Assembly (NCBI GenBank): GCA_900557435.1
Contig: USSH01000147.1
Location: 1 to 6,461 of the forward strand
Direction: 5' to 3'
Source: an uncultured Coprococcus sp.
GTDB lineage: Bacteria > Bacillota > Clostridia > Lachnospirales > Lachnospiraceae
DNA: 6,461 bases
Both the position numbers and the translations under genes were made by a program. The notes beneath the pieces were generated by a model, which ran no database searches, was not told the origin of the DNA, and saw only the letters and a list, made by a program, of their open reading frames with translations. Below are positions 1 to 6,387 of the stretch, in pieces. How positions within the stretch are numbered: position 1 is the first letter of the stretch; each line of letters starts with the position of its first letter.

Positions 1-719
1 TTTCCGTCCAGATTGACACATATTATAACCGGACAAGACAGAGTCTTGCTCATTTCCCTTACCATTATCTCATCCTGTCTTGCTGTGAGTTTCCAATGTA
101 TATTTCTAACATTGTCTCCGGGTCTGTATTCTCTGACCTGATAAACCTCAGTCGAATCATCACCTCTTATATCTGAGTGATATACATCACTGTCAGTCAC
201 AAAATCTCTGGTCTTCTTTGACACATTCATCGGCATGAGATAGCACTGTGGAAGTACATATACATTTGCAGTGTCCTTTATCTTCTTTCTGATGTAGAAC
301 ATATGAAATGCATCATATACCCGAACATCTGTTGCAACTATCTCATATCTCCCACTCACGGAAAGGGACATATCCCCCTGACATACTCCGTTGCCATTAT
401 CTATCTGTCTGAATGAACTGCCCTGTTTTTTCTTCATACCTGCTGCCATAACCTTAAAAACCGCAGACACGTAAGGAACCTGCCCTGCCCCAGCCTTCAC
501 TGTAAGTTCCGGGTGAAATGTCTTATTTTTTTCAACAACCGGTATATTAAACTGCATTCTTATGTCAGTACGCACAAATCTTATAAGCAATCCAGCCAAC
601 AGGCATACCATTATCGCCAACATCAATGCAGCAACATAAAAGTAAGCCTTTTCTTTATTGATTATGCCTATATATATGCTAACGAGAATAAGTGCAATAT
701 ATATTATTCCTCTTTTCAT
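1..719 (-). CDS. DUF58 domain protein, C-terminus beyond the window (partial)
   Basis: Reverse-strand reading from the ATG at 719-717 stays open for 239 codons and leaves the window without a stop, so the C-terminal part is missing. The N-terminus (starts MKRGIIYIALILVS) has two likely membrane segments, about residues 4-20 and 26-48. A presumably extracytoplasmic or surface beta-rich region follows. Residues 191-221 carry the DUF58 signature: VREYRPGD at 195-202, then R205, IHWK at 207-210 and the TAR at 212-214. This signature is characteristic of the DUF58 family, which is usually encoded next to MoxR ATPases. The gene starts 10 bases after the moxR stop, with a weak AGGA (724-727) only 4 bases before the ATG, so translation is probably coupled to moxR. 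Family function is not firmly established; roles in stress resistance and membrane or envelope complex assembly have been proposed. The family call is firm, the biological role is not. Confidence 0.9.
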   Translation of the reverse strand, partial: MKRGIIYIALILVSIYIGIINKEKAYFYVAALMLAIMVCLLAGLLIRFVRTDIRMQFNIPVVEKNKTFHPELTVKAGAGQVPYVSAVFKVMAAGMKKKQGSSFRQIDNGNGVCQGDMSLSVSGRYEIVATDVRVYDAFHMFYIRKKIKDTANVYVLPQCYLMPMNVSKKTRDFVTDSDVYHSDIRGDDSTEVYQVREYRPGDNVRNIHWKLTARQDEIMVREMSKTLSCPVIICVNLDG

Positions 720-729
720 CTCATCCTGC

Positions 730-1689
730 CTATCTTCTCGTGGTGCTTCTTCTTCTCACTGACGGCTTGTACACATGTTCCATGATATCCTTCAGCACCG
801 CCTCTGGTGTTATATGATTAACCCTTGCCTTGGCATTCAGAATGATCCTGTGTCTTACAACATCCTTCCACACCATCTGAACATCCTCAGGTATCACAAA
901 ATCTCTTCCACTTATATAAGCCCAGCTCTTTGCCATCTTTGTAAGGGCAATAGTTCCTCTCGGACTCACACCGAGCTCCAGGCTTGGATTATCTCTGGTC
1001 TCTGTAACCAGCTGTCCTATATATGTGTACACTTCATCACTAACTTTCACATGAGTGACTTCCTCTCTTATCATACGAAGCATTTCCGCATCTATGACCG
1101 GATGTATCTCCTCAAATCCACGTGCAGAAGTTCTTCCCTTAACTATATCGAGCTCATTCTCTATTGATGGATATCCCAGTTTCAGACATACCATAAATCT
1201 GTCAAGCTGTGAATCCGGCAGCAACTGTGTTCCGGCACTTCCTATCGGATTCTCAGTTGCGATGACTATGAACGGCTCCGGAACCGGATATGTAACACCG
1301 TCTACTGTCACATGACCTTCTTCCATAACCTCCAAAAGCGCCGACTGAGTCTTTGGGGACGTTCTGTTGATCTCGTCCGCAAGAAACAGATTGCACATTA
1401 CCGCTCCAGGCCTATATACAAATTTATTTGTCATTTTATCAAACATGGTAAATCCCGTAATATCCCCCGGAAGCACGTCCGGAGTAAACTGCATTCTTTT
1501 ATTTTCAAGTCCCATCGCATTTGCAAATGCAAGTGCCATTGTAGTCTTGCCAACTCCAGGAACATCATCCATGAGTATGTTGCCGCCGGCAATTATGGCC
1601 GCCATGATCTTTGCAACACATATATCTTTTCCGACAACCACCTTCTTGATCTCTTCTATAACTTCCAGTACCTTGCCATTGTAATTCAT
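730..1689 (-). CDS. MoxR-family AAA+ ATPase
   Basis: 319-residue AAA+ ATPase of the MoxR family, a normal length for the family. Visible motifs are Walker A with P44-G45-V46-G47-K48-T49, Walker B LFLADEIN at 101-108 (D105, E106), sensor 1 in IVIATENP at 141-148 (N147), LDRF at 162-165 with the likely arginine finger R164, and sensor 2 GVSPRG at 240-245 (R244). The C-terminus is arginine-rich (VRRRSTTRR). MoxR proteins are thought to act as ATP-driven chaperones that mature or activate partner proteins, often with a DUF58 protein encoded directly downstream, as here. The start at 1689 is chosen because GGGAGGA lies 6 bases upstream. The reading frame stays open to a TTG at 1782 that overlaps the TPR stop, but those 31 residues resemble nothing in the family and have no ribosome-binding site. 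The family is certain; the client is unknown. Confidence 0.95.
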   Translation of the reverse strand: MNYNGKVLEVIEEIKKVVVGKDICVAKIMAAIIAGGNILMDDVPGVGKTTMALAFANAMGLENKRMQFTPDVLPGDITGFTMFDKMTNKFVYRPGAVMCNLFLADEINRTSPKTQSALLEVMEEGHVTVDGVTYPVPEPFIVIATENPIGSAGTQLLPDSQLDRFMVCLKLGYPSIENELDIVKGRTSARGFEEIHPVIDAEMLRMIREEVTHVKVSDEVYTYIGQLVTETRDNPSLELGVSPRGTIALTKMAKSWAYISGRDFVIPEDVQMVWKDVVRHRIILNAKARVNHITPEAVLKDIMEHVYKPSVRRRSTTRR

Positions 1690-1695
1690 CCCATT

Positions 1696-1702
1696 TCCTC
1701 CC
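1696..1702 (-). promoter_or_regulatory. Ribosome-binding site that sets the moxR start
   Basis: GGGAGGA on the minus strand, 6 bases before the ATG at 1689-1687. Near-perfect complementarity to the 16S rRNA tail makes this start strongly preferred over the upstream in-frame TTG (1782) and ATG (1779). Confidence 0.85.
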
Positions 1703-1767
1703 GATTCTTGAGCACAAGTCCATCTGTGCATGCCATATTCTTCACCCAAAGCACGAAGCAGCCTGTG

Positions 1768-1773
1768 ATTATA
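1768..1773 (-). promoter_or_regulatory. Possible internal -10 element ahead of moxR
   Basis: A perfect TATAAT on the minus strand just after the TPR stop, in the 89-base gap before moxR. No recognisable -35 lies at 16-18 bases (best TCAAAG, two matches to TTGACA). An overlapping reading, TGC followed by TATATA, would be an extended -10. It could give moxR-DUF58 a second promoter, but AT-rich spacers produce such hexamers by chance. Confidence 0.25.
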
Positions 1774-1778
1774 TAGCA

Positions 1779-2576
1779 TCAATTATTAAGCTTTGATTTG
1801 ACTGTTTCTATATTGCCCATTATGACTCTGTATGTATCATTGTCACCATAAAGTCCATATATTGATTCCGCAGCAAGCTCATAATATTTCAAAGCCTGCT
1901 CCATATCACCCTGTCTGTACCAGGTCTCAGCGACAGCTGCCAATGCTGCACTGTAATGATAGCCCCGTTCACCCATTATCTGATATCTCTGCACTGCATT
2001 GACAAGTTTTTCCCTGGCGTCCTCCAGCCGTCCCAGTCTGAGCAGACTCTCTCCAAGGTTAACATATGTTGCCGCTATTTCTGATCCTGCCTTGTCATGT
2101 CTCTCTATGATCGCAAGTGCCTGCTCGAACGAATCCACAGCTTTGTCATATTCTCCAAGCTCCTGATAAAGCAAAGCTACATTATTGTAGTATGTAGCCA
2201 TCAATATATCATCAGGACTTACCTGCCCCTGATATATTGATCTCACCTGTTTGAAATAAGCCAGCGATTCCAACAGGTTGCCCATCGCTCTGTTGGTATT
2301 TGCAACATTCATCAAGGTCGTTCCATAAGGAACCGTGTCCTCTATCTCCATCTTTTTTGCAAGCTTGATCACTTGCCTGCAAAAATACAGCGACTTATCA
2401 TATTCCCCCGTAGAACGATGAAAACTTATCAATTCATTATATATGGCTCGTTCAGCCTCAAGGTCGCCATCATACTCAGCCTCACTTAAAGCCTGTGTGA
2501 GATATTTTTCAACTTCGGATATTCTATTTTCACTGAACAGCTTGTCAAGCTGCCCAAATAGTTCCTTGGTGTTCAT
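1779..2576 (-). CDS. Tetratricopeptide-repeat (TPR) protein
   Basis: 265-residue, soluble-looking, almost entirely helical protein with no signal peptide or membrane segment. Five TPR-like units can be picked out at about residues 41-75, 84-117, 126-159, 167-200 and 208-241. The third (YNNVALLYQELGEYDKAVDS, then FEQALAI) is the most canonical. The 34-residue units occur roughly every 41-43 residues, like TPRs with lengthened helices (Kinesin light chain-type or TPR_12). TPR arrays are protein-interaction scaffolds; no enzymatic motif is visible. The start at 2576 is preferred because GGAGGAG sits 6 bases upstream; the outer ATG at 2591 itself contains that site and has none of its own. The gene lies 63 bases after ldhA and directly before moxR and DUF58. 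TPR proteins are frequent in MoxR operons, so a partner role there is plausible but inferred. Confidence 0.88.
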   Translation of the reverse strand: MNTKELFGQLDKLFSENRISEVEKYLTQALSEAEYDGDLEAERAIYNELISFHRSTGEYDKSLYFCRQVIKLAKKMEIEDTVPYGTTLMNVANTNRAMGNLLESLAYFKQVRSIYQGQVSPDDILMATYYNNVALLYQELGEYDKAVDSFEQALAIIERHDKAGSEIAATYVNLGESLLRLGRLEDAREKLVNAVQRYQIMGERGYHYSAALAAVAETWYRQGDMEQALKYYELAAESIYGLYGDNDTYRVIMGNIETVKSKLNN

Positions 2577-2582
2577 ATGTTT

Positions 2583-2589
2583 CTCCTCC
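2583..2589 (-). promoter_or_regulatory. Ribosome-binding site that sets the TPR gene start
   Basis: GGAGGAG on the minus strand, 6 bases before the ATG at 2576-2574. It lies inside the codons that a start at 2591 would use, so the outer ATG is unlikely to be used. Confidence 0.85.
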
Positions 2590-2590
2590 A

Positions 2591-2614
2591 TACGGTTATA
2601 AATGCGGTTATAAA
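2591..2614 (-). repeat. Two tandem 12-bp repeats before the TPR gene
   Basis: On the minus strand TTTATAACCGCA (2614-2603) is followed at once by TTTATAACCGTA (2602-2591), 11 of 12 bases identical. They fill the centre of the 63-base ldhA-TPR gap, directly upstream of the ribosome-binding site. They could be a regulator site or a simple duplication; neither copy forms a hairpin. Confidence 0.8.
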
Positions 2615-2639
2615 CGTGTTATTTCAATCTTATCTGCCA

Positions 2640-3632
2640 TCATAACACAACGAGATTTGCATTGTCTATATCACCCGTTTCAGAGTCGACAGCATTGTCA
2701 AGAGTTGTCCTGCTTATAGCCTCCAACGCCTCTTCAGTCAGAAATCCCTGATGTGATGTCATGATGACATTGGGGAATGAGAGAAGTCTGGCTGTTATGG
2801 ATGTCTCCAGAATATCATCCTCTCTGTTCTCAAATACATTCGGCGTCTCTTCTTCATATACATCGAGTCCAACACCAAAGAATTTTCTGCTTCTTATGCC
2901 CGCGATCAAATCCTCTGTCTTTATCAGGGCACCTCTGGATGTGTTGACCAAAATCACCTTATCCTTCATCTGTGATATGGTGTTCTCATTGATCAGATGG
3001 TATGTGTCATCCGTAAGAGGACAGTGGAGTGATATGAGATCTGACTCGTGGAGAAGCTCATCAAGCTCCACATATGAGACAAAATCCAGATCAGGATTAT
3101 GGTACATATCATATGCAATAACATTCATTCCAAATCCATGACATATCCTCGCCATCGCAGCCCCAATCTTTCCGGTTCCAACTATTCCAGCTGTCTTATT
3201 ATGGAAATTCATTCCAGTGAGTCCCACAAGGCTGAAATTATTCTCTCTTACTTTTATATAGCTCTTATGCAGCTTTCTGTTGACTGCCATAGCCAGTGCC
3301 ATGGCATGTTCAGCTACCGCCTCAGGCGAATATCCCGGAACTCTCATAACTGTGATACCACAATTCTTTACAGCTTCCAGATCAACATTGTTGTATCCCG
3401 CACATCTCATGAGGATCAACTTCACACCAGCCTCGCTGAGCGCATTTACAACAGAAGCACTGACATCCGAACTCACAAATGCGCATATCGCCTCATATCC
3501 ACGAGCCAGTCTGGCTGTCCTGACCGACAGATCTGCATCCACATAATCTATACATAACTGTGGATACTGCCCTTTTATAGCATCAAATGAATCTCTGTCA
3601 TACTTCTTTGTGTCATAAAATAATATATTCAT
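2640..3632 (-). CDS. ldhA: D-lactate dehydrogenase (fermentative, NAD-dependent)
   Basis: 330-residue cytoplasmic D-2-hydroxyacid dehydrogenase that should reduce pyruvate to D-lactate with NADH, regenerating NAD+ in fermentation. The protein aligns by eye along its whole length with E. coli LdhA: RCAGYNNVDL at 76-85, VAEHA at 106-110, NFSLVGLTG at 132-140, and the C-terminal HQGFLTEEAL. The NAD-binding loop is GTGKIG (152-157) with the acidic D175 at the end of the second strand. The catalytic triad is visible as R233 (NTSRGAL), E262 (after DVYE) and H294 (SHQ). Their spacing of +29 and +61 matches R235/E264/H296 of the Lactobacillus enzyme. The start at 3632 follows AGGAGA; an outer in-frame ATG at 3656 has no ribosome-binding site. 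A related D-2-hydroxyacid specificity cannot be excluded, but the LdhA subfamily is clear. Confidence 0.93.
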   Translation of the reverse strand: MNILFYDTKKYDRDSFDAIKGQYPQLCIDYVDADLSVRTARLARGYEAICAFVSSDVSASVVNALSEAGVKLILMRCAGYNNVDLEAVKNCGITVMRVPGYSPEAVAEHAMALAMAVNRKLHKSYIKVRENNFSLVGLTGMNFHNKTAGIVGTGKIGAAMARICHGFGMNVIAYDMYHNPDLDFVSYVELDELLHESDLISLHCPLTDDTYHLINENTISQMKDKVILVNTSRGALIKTEDLIAGIRSRKFFGVGLDVYEEETPNVFENREDDILETSITARLLSFPNVIMTSHQGFLTEEALEAISRTTLDNAVDSETGDIDNANLVVL

Positions 3633-3640
3633 ATTTGTTT

Positions 3641-3646
3641 TCTCCT
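3641..3646 (-). promoter_or_regulatory. Ribosome-binding site that sets the ldhA start
   Basis: AGGAGA on the minus strand, 8 bases before the ATG at 3632-3630. This favours the 330-residue form, which begins MNILFYDTKKYD like other LdhA proteins, over one starting at 3656. Confidence 0.75.
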
Positions 3647-3762
3647 GCCTATACATCTTATTTATTTTGTCTGTTTTTTATTATATCTTATTATATTTCT
3701 ATTATCTTCATATTTCCCTGCTTTAAACATTTCACCCGAAATCATCAGCTTATGAATCTTGG

Positions 3763-3774
3763 CTAATATATTAG
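3763..3774. promoter_or_regulatory. 12-bp perfect palindrome at the ldhA promoter (candidate operator)
   Basis: CTAATATATTAG is perfectly self-complementary. It overlaps the downstream edge of the predicted ldhA -10 box and covers the expected transcription start, a classic position for a repressor operator. It does not match the Rex half-site TTGTTAA that often controls lactate dehydrogenase genes in Firmicutes. AT-only palindromes also arise by chance. Confidence 0.35.
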
Positions 3775-3801
3775 TATATCATTTCTATTCTCTATTATCA
3801 G
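3773..3801 (-). promoter_or_regulatory. Candidate ldhA promoter
   Basis: On the minus strand CTGATA (3801-3796, 4 of 6 matches to TTGACA) is followed after 17 bases by TATACT (3778-3773, 5 of 6 matches to TATAAT). A TG one base before the -10 gives an extended -10 (TGATATACT). Transcription would start near 3766, leaving a leader of about 130 bases before the ldhA ATG. It lies downstream of the two-component terminator, as expected for a new transcript. Confidence 0.55.
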
Positions 3802-3873
3802 CCATCTTCACTATTTTTAATGCTTTTTTTGTAAGATTATTTTGGTGATACACCGTACATTTGCGTATTATTC

Positions 3874-3911
3874 AAAAAGGACATACAGGTATCATTTTAC
3901 CGTATGTCCTT
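3874..3911 (-). terminator. Intrinsic terminator of the two-component operon
   Basis: On the minus strand AAGGACATAC (3886-3877 side) pairs over 10 bases with its complement at 3902-3911. GGTA (3888-3891) and TACC (3898-3901) extend the stem past a single unpaired base, closing a 6-base loop at 3892-3897. TTTTT (3878-3874, partly in the stem base) follows in the leftward direction. It lies 51 bases after the kinase stop. The U-run is on the minus-strand side, so it works for the kinase transcript. Confidence 0.9.
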
Positions 3912-3962
3912 ATATTGATGTCACTTACTAATCTTTCATCTTACTTTTTATTTTTTGTGTTT

Positions 3963-5570
3963 CTAACTGTGGTCCGATGATGTATTGTGATGACTTCCAC
4001 TTGACAATATCGCTGTGAGTCCCTGTGTAGGCACACCAACATTGTCATCGTAAAATACATTAGGAAGGGTAAGGGTCGCCTCGTATATCTTTCCTTTTCT
4101 GCTTGTCACAAATGAACCATTCATCTCCTCGACCATCTTCTGACATGTAAGCGTTCCTATATGCGTACTCTCTGCTCTCGTGCTGTCTGCGCTTATATAA
4201 TTTCTGAAGAATATCCTGACCCTTCTGGCATCAACATATACCCTTACATCTATCGGTTTTGACTTATCAGAATACTTTCTGATATTCGTAAATACATTGT
4301 CTGTTATACGTTTCATTCCTTGGACATCAACCGATATCTCAGCATCTTTGTCTGAGATATCTAAATTGAACTGATAGCCATTCTCGCCCAGCAGCACCAT
4401 GTATTCACCCAGCATCTGATCCAGAAATGGCGCTGCCTGAAATGTCTCCATCTTCAGTTCATCGCTGCTCTTGGAGTACACATAAAAATATCTAAACATC
4501 TTATCCGACATCATTCGAAGCTGCTCTGCCTTCTCAGAACTTATCCTGATATACTCATCAAGTTCTTCCTGTGAGGAGTACTCTTTATTCTTCATAAGTT
4601 CCAGATATCCTGCCATGACTGTCAGTGGTGTTCTGATATCATGTGCCATGGCAGTAACCAGATCGCTATTGGCCTGCCACGCCTCCTTTTCCCTGCTAAG
4701 CTGCTCGATGATGGTAGCTCTCATCGTGTCTATATTCTCCGCAAGCATACATATCTCGTCCTGACCCTTTATGGTTATCGGTCCGTTGATATCCACGTTC
4801 TTGATATCCATTACCTGATTGGTGAGCCTTCTAAGTCGACTTATCTCTCTGCCAAAGTAAAATATTATTATTCCTATAAACATAACACTGCACAGCACAA
4901 AGGCCGCCACTTTGCCGACTTCCTTAAGGGTATCATCAGAATAATCTACTATACATACATCGAACACTCCATCCCTGAATAACACTGGATAGAAATCATA
5001 ATCAGCCTCCTTAACACCAGAGTCATACGAACTGTTCTGTGACTCTGTATCATCCGTATTTTCACTGCCCACCATACTGTTGTTGACAGCCTTATTTTTT
5101 TTCTTATTTGATGTATTACTTTTGCTTGATGTATTACTTTTGCCCGAATTCTGACGTCTTATCTTTCGTATTGTTCCATGATTATCCTGAATAAGAATAA
5201 CCATCTCCCCAGTCTCTGAATTGGTTATGACATATTTGTATGCCCCCCTTTTCTCTATCACCCACTGGGAATCAAATACTATATCGTCATTGTTATAAAC
5301 CAGAATATACACATTGGGATGTTGCTCCTGCCAGGCTCTGAGTGCTCTGGAATCTGTAGCTTTCATAGAATGACTGTTCACATACGCCGCAAAACTCTGA
5401 ATCTGTTTCATCGAACGTTGCTGAACATTTGCATCACTCATATAGACATCTTCAACATACCGGTCAAATCCAAACATCCCCACAAAAAATACTCCCACAG
5501 AAAGTATGAGCCCCAGCACAACAACTATGAACATCTTTACTTTGAGCGTACGCCTGAATGTCTTTTTCAT
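3963..5570 (-). CDS. Membrane sensor histidine kinase
   Basis: 535-residue two-component sensor kinase, partner of the response regulator encoded 14 bases upstream. Segments in order: TM1 about 13-33; a ~185-residue extracytoplasmic sensor region; TM2 about 221-240; HAMP linker about 241-297; dimerisation domain with H-box MAHDIRTPLT at 308-317 (phosphorylated His310); and an ATPase domain about 380-505 with an N-box around N425/N429. The sensor region contains a low-complexity Ser/Asn/Lys/Thr stretch (about 142-165) built on an 18-bp duplication. The usual G1 motif (DxGxG) is not visible; RNYIS (456-460) occupies its place, and the G2 region reads STHIGTLTCQKM. A ~30-residue Ser/His-rich tail follows the domain. 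Translation starts after AAAGGA, 5 bases from the ATG. The signal sensed is unknown. Confidence 0.94.
   Translation of the reverse strand: MKKTFRRTLKVKMFIVVVLGLILSVGVFFVGMFGFDRYVEDVYMSDANVQQRSMKQIQSFAAYVNSHSMKATDSRALRAWQEQHPNVYILVYNNDDIVFDSQWVIEKRGAYKYVITNSETGEMVILIQDNHGTIRKIRRQNSGKSNTSSKSNTSNKKKNKAVNNSMVGSENTDDTESQNSSYDSGVKEADYDFYPVLFRDGVFDVCIVDYSDDTLKEVGKVAAFVLCSVMFIGIIIFYFGREISRLRRLTNQVMDIKNVDINGPITIKGQDEICMLAENIDTMRATIIEQLSREKEAWQANSDLVTAMAHDIRTPLTVMAGYLELMKNKEYSSQEELDEYIRISSEKAEQLRMMSDKMFRYFYVYSKSSDELKMETFQAAPFLDQMLGEYMVLLGENGYQFNLDISDKDAEISVDVQGMKRITDNVFTNIRKYSDKSKPIDVRVYVDARRVRIFFRNYISADSTRAESTHIGTLTCQKMVEEMNGSFVTSRKGKIYEATLTLPNVFYDDNVGVPTQGLTAILSSGSHHNTSSDHS
5108..5143 (-). repeat. 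Perfect 18-bp tandem duplication inside the kinase gene
   Basis: Two identical adjacent 18-base copies (5108-5125 and 5126-5143). Being a multiple of three, they keep frame and encode KSNTSS then KSNTSN (residues 144-155) in the extracytoplasmic linker of the kinase. Confidence 0.95.
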
Positions 5571-5584
5571 ATCTGTCCTTTATA

Positions 5585-6313
5585 TCAGTCTACCTGATAT
5601 CCCTTTCCATATATGGTCCTTATTATCTCCGGCTGTGCGGAATTGTCCTCTATCTTCTGTCTCAGTCTCAGAATATGAACCATAACTGTATTCGATGATG
5701 ATGGAAGATATTTCTCCTGCCAGATATTCTCATAAAGCGCCTCAAGTGACCACGGCTTTCCTCTGTGTTCAACGAGGAAAAACAAAAGTGCATACTCCTT
5801 ATCCGTAAGTTTTATGACGTCTCCGTTTTTGGTTACTATCCTCTTAAATGAATCTATGCTGATGTTTCCAACTGTTATGTTCTTGGCATCCACCTCGGAT
5901 TTACCACGGTACACTCTGTATCTCCTTATAAGGGCATTTACCTTTCTGTTGAAATCATTCTGGGTAAATGGCTTTGGCAGGAAATCATCTCCGCCAACAA
6001 CATACGCCTCATTTTGATCCGGTTCCTTTGTCTTTGCTGTGAGGAACAGTACCGGCACGGAAGAGAACTCCCTTATCTGCTCACACGCCTCAGTTCCAGA
6101 CAGCTTTGGCATCATGATGTCCATGACTATGAGATCTATATCACTGTTGGCTCTGACTGTCTCCACCGCCTCAACTCCGTCTGCCGCCTCAACGACTTCA
6201 TATCCGAGTCTCTTCAGATATATGTTGAGCAAAGTCCTTATATCCTGCTCATCATCCACCACGAGAACCTTTATGGATTCGTTCTCATTCATATTTTCTA
6301 CTGTATTTTCCAT
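5585..6313 (-). CDS. OmpR/PhoB-family response regulator
   Basis: 242-residue DNA-binding response regulator. The receiver domain (about 14-130) has the acidic pair D20/D21, phosphoacceptor D65 in VMDIMMPKLSG, T92 in FLTAKT, and K114 in FLPKPF, so it should be fully active in phosphotransfer. A winged-helix DNA-binding domain (about 142-242) carries the typical LTDKEYALLFFLVEHRGKPW and the C-terminal IIRTIYGKGYQVD hairpin. It should receive phosphate from the kinase encoded 14 bases downstream and act on transcription in the cytoplasm. The ATG at 6313 is preferred because GAAGGAG is 7 bases upstream; an in-frame ATG at 6319 would leave only one base. The first ~12 residues are Asn/Glu-rich and outside the receiver fold. 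Targets are unknown; its own promoter or ldhA next door are candidates by position only. Confidence 0.95.
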   Translation of the reverse strand: MENTVENMNENESIKVLVVDDEQDIRTLLNIYLKRLGYEVVEAADGVEAVETVRANSDIDLIVMDIMMPKLSGTEACEQIREFSSVPVLFLTAKTKEPDQNEAYVVGGDDFLPKPFTQNDFNRKVNALIRRYRVYRGKSEVDAKNITVGNISIDSFKRIVTKNGDVIKLTDKEYALLFFLVEHRGKPWSLEALYENIWQEKYLPSSSNTVMVHILRLRQKIEDNSAQPEIIRTIYGKGYQVD

Positions 6314-6320
6314 ATTCATG

Positions 6321-6327
6321 CTCCTTC
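6321..6327 (-). promoter_or_regulatory. Ribosome-binding site that sets the regulator start
   Basis: GAAGGAG on the minus strand, 7 bases before the ATG at 6313-6311. The alternative ATG at 6319-6317 is only one base away, too close for efficient initiation. Confidence 0.8.
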
Positions 6328-6355
6328 GTCAAATATACACATTCATATCTATGCC

Positions 6356-6375
6356 GGCGCAGTAAGCACTGCACC
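6356..6375 (-). other. Stem-loop at the 5' end of the regulator mRNA leader
   Basis: On the minus strand GGTGCAGT (6375-6368) pairs with ACTGCGCC (6363-6356) over 8 positions, seven Watson-Crick and one G-U, around the loop GCTT. It begins about 6 bases after the predicted transcription start. No U-run follows, so it is not an intrinsic terminator. It may stabilise the mRNA end or be a binding site. Confidence 0.6.
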
Positions 6376-6387
6376 AAAACTGTGTAC

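Noticed and set aside
513..785. Plus-strand open frame of 90 codons across the DUF58-moxR junction
   Set aside because: It lies opposite the well-supported DUF58 and moxR genes and its product (Cys/His/Tyr/Ser-rich) resembles no protein family.
1715..1732. Five-base inverted repeat (GCACA/TGTGC) in the TPR-moxR gap, considered as a terminator
   Set aside because: Short stem, no U-run after it, and a 1690-1778 gap otherwise consistent with a continuous transcript.
1312..1776. Plus-strand open frame of 154 codons opposite moxR
   Set aside because: Antisense shadow of the Walker A/B region of moxR; low-complexity translation without motifs or a ribosome-binding site.
3099..3557. Plus-strand open frame of 152 codons opposite ldhA
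   Set aside because: Antisense to a gene with all catalytic residues intact; translation shows no domain.
3729..3742. Small hairpin (ATTTC, 4-base loop, GAAAT) in the ldhA leader
   Set aside because: Only five mostly A-T pairs in AT-rich DNA; too weak to call a regulatory structure, and no riboswitch-like core surrounds it.
3963..6313. Idea that the two-component pair is VanR/VanS for glycopeptide resistance
   Set aside because: Domain order is shared by many OmpR-type systems, and no vanH/A/X/Y gene is present; the adjacent dehydrogenase is of the LdhA type and is separated by a terminator and its own promoter.
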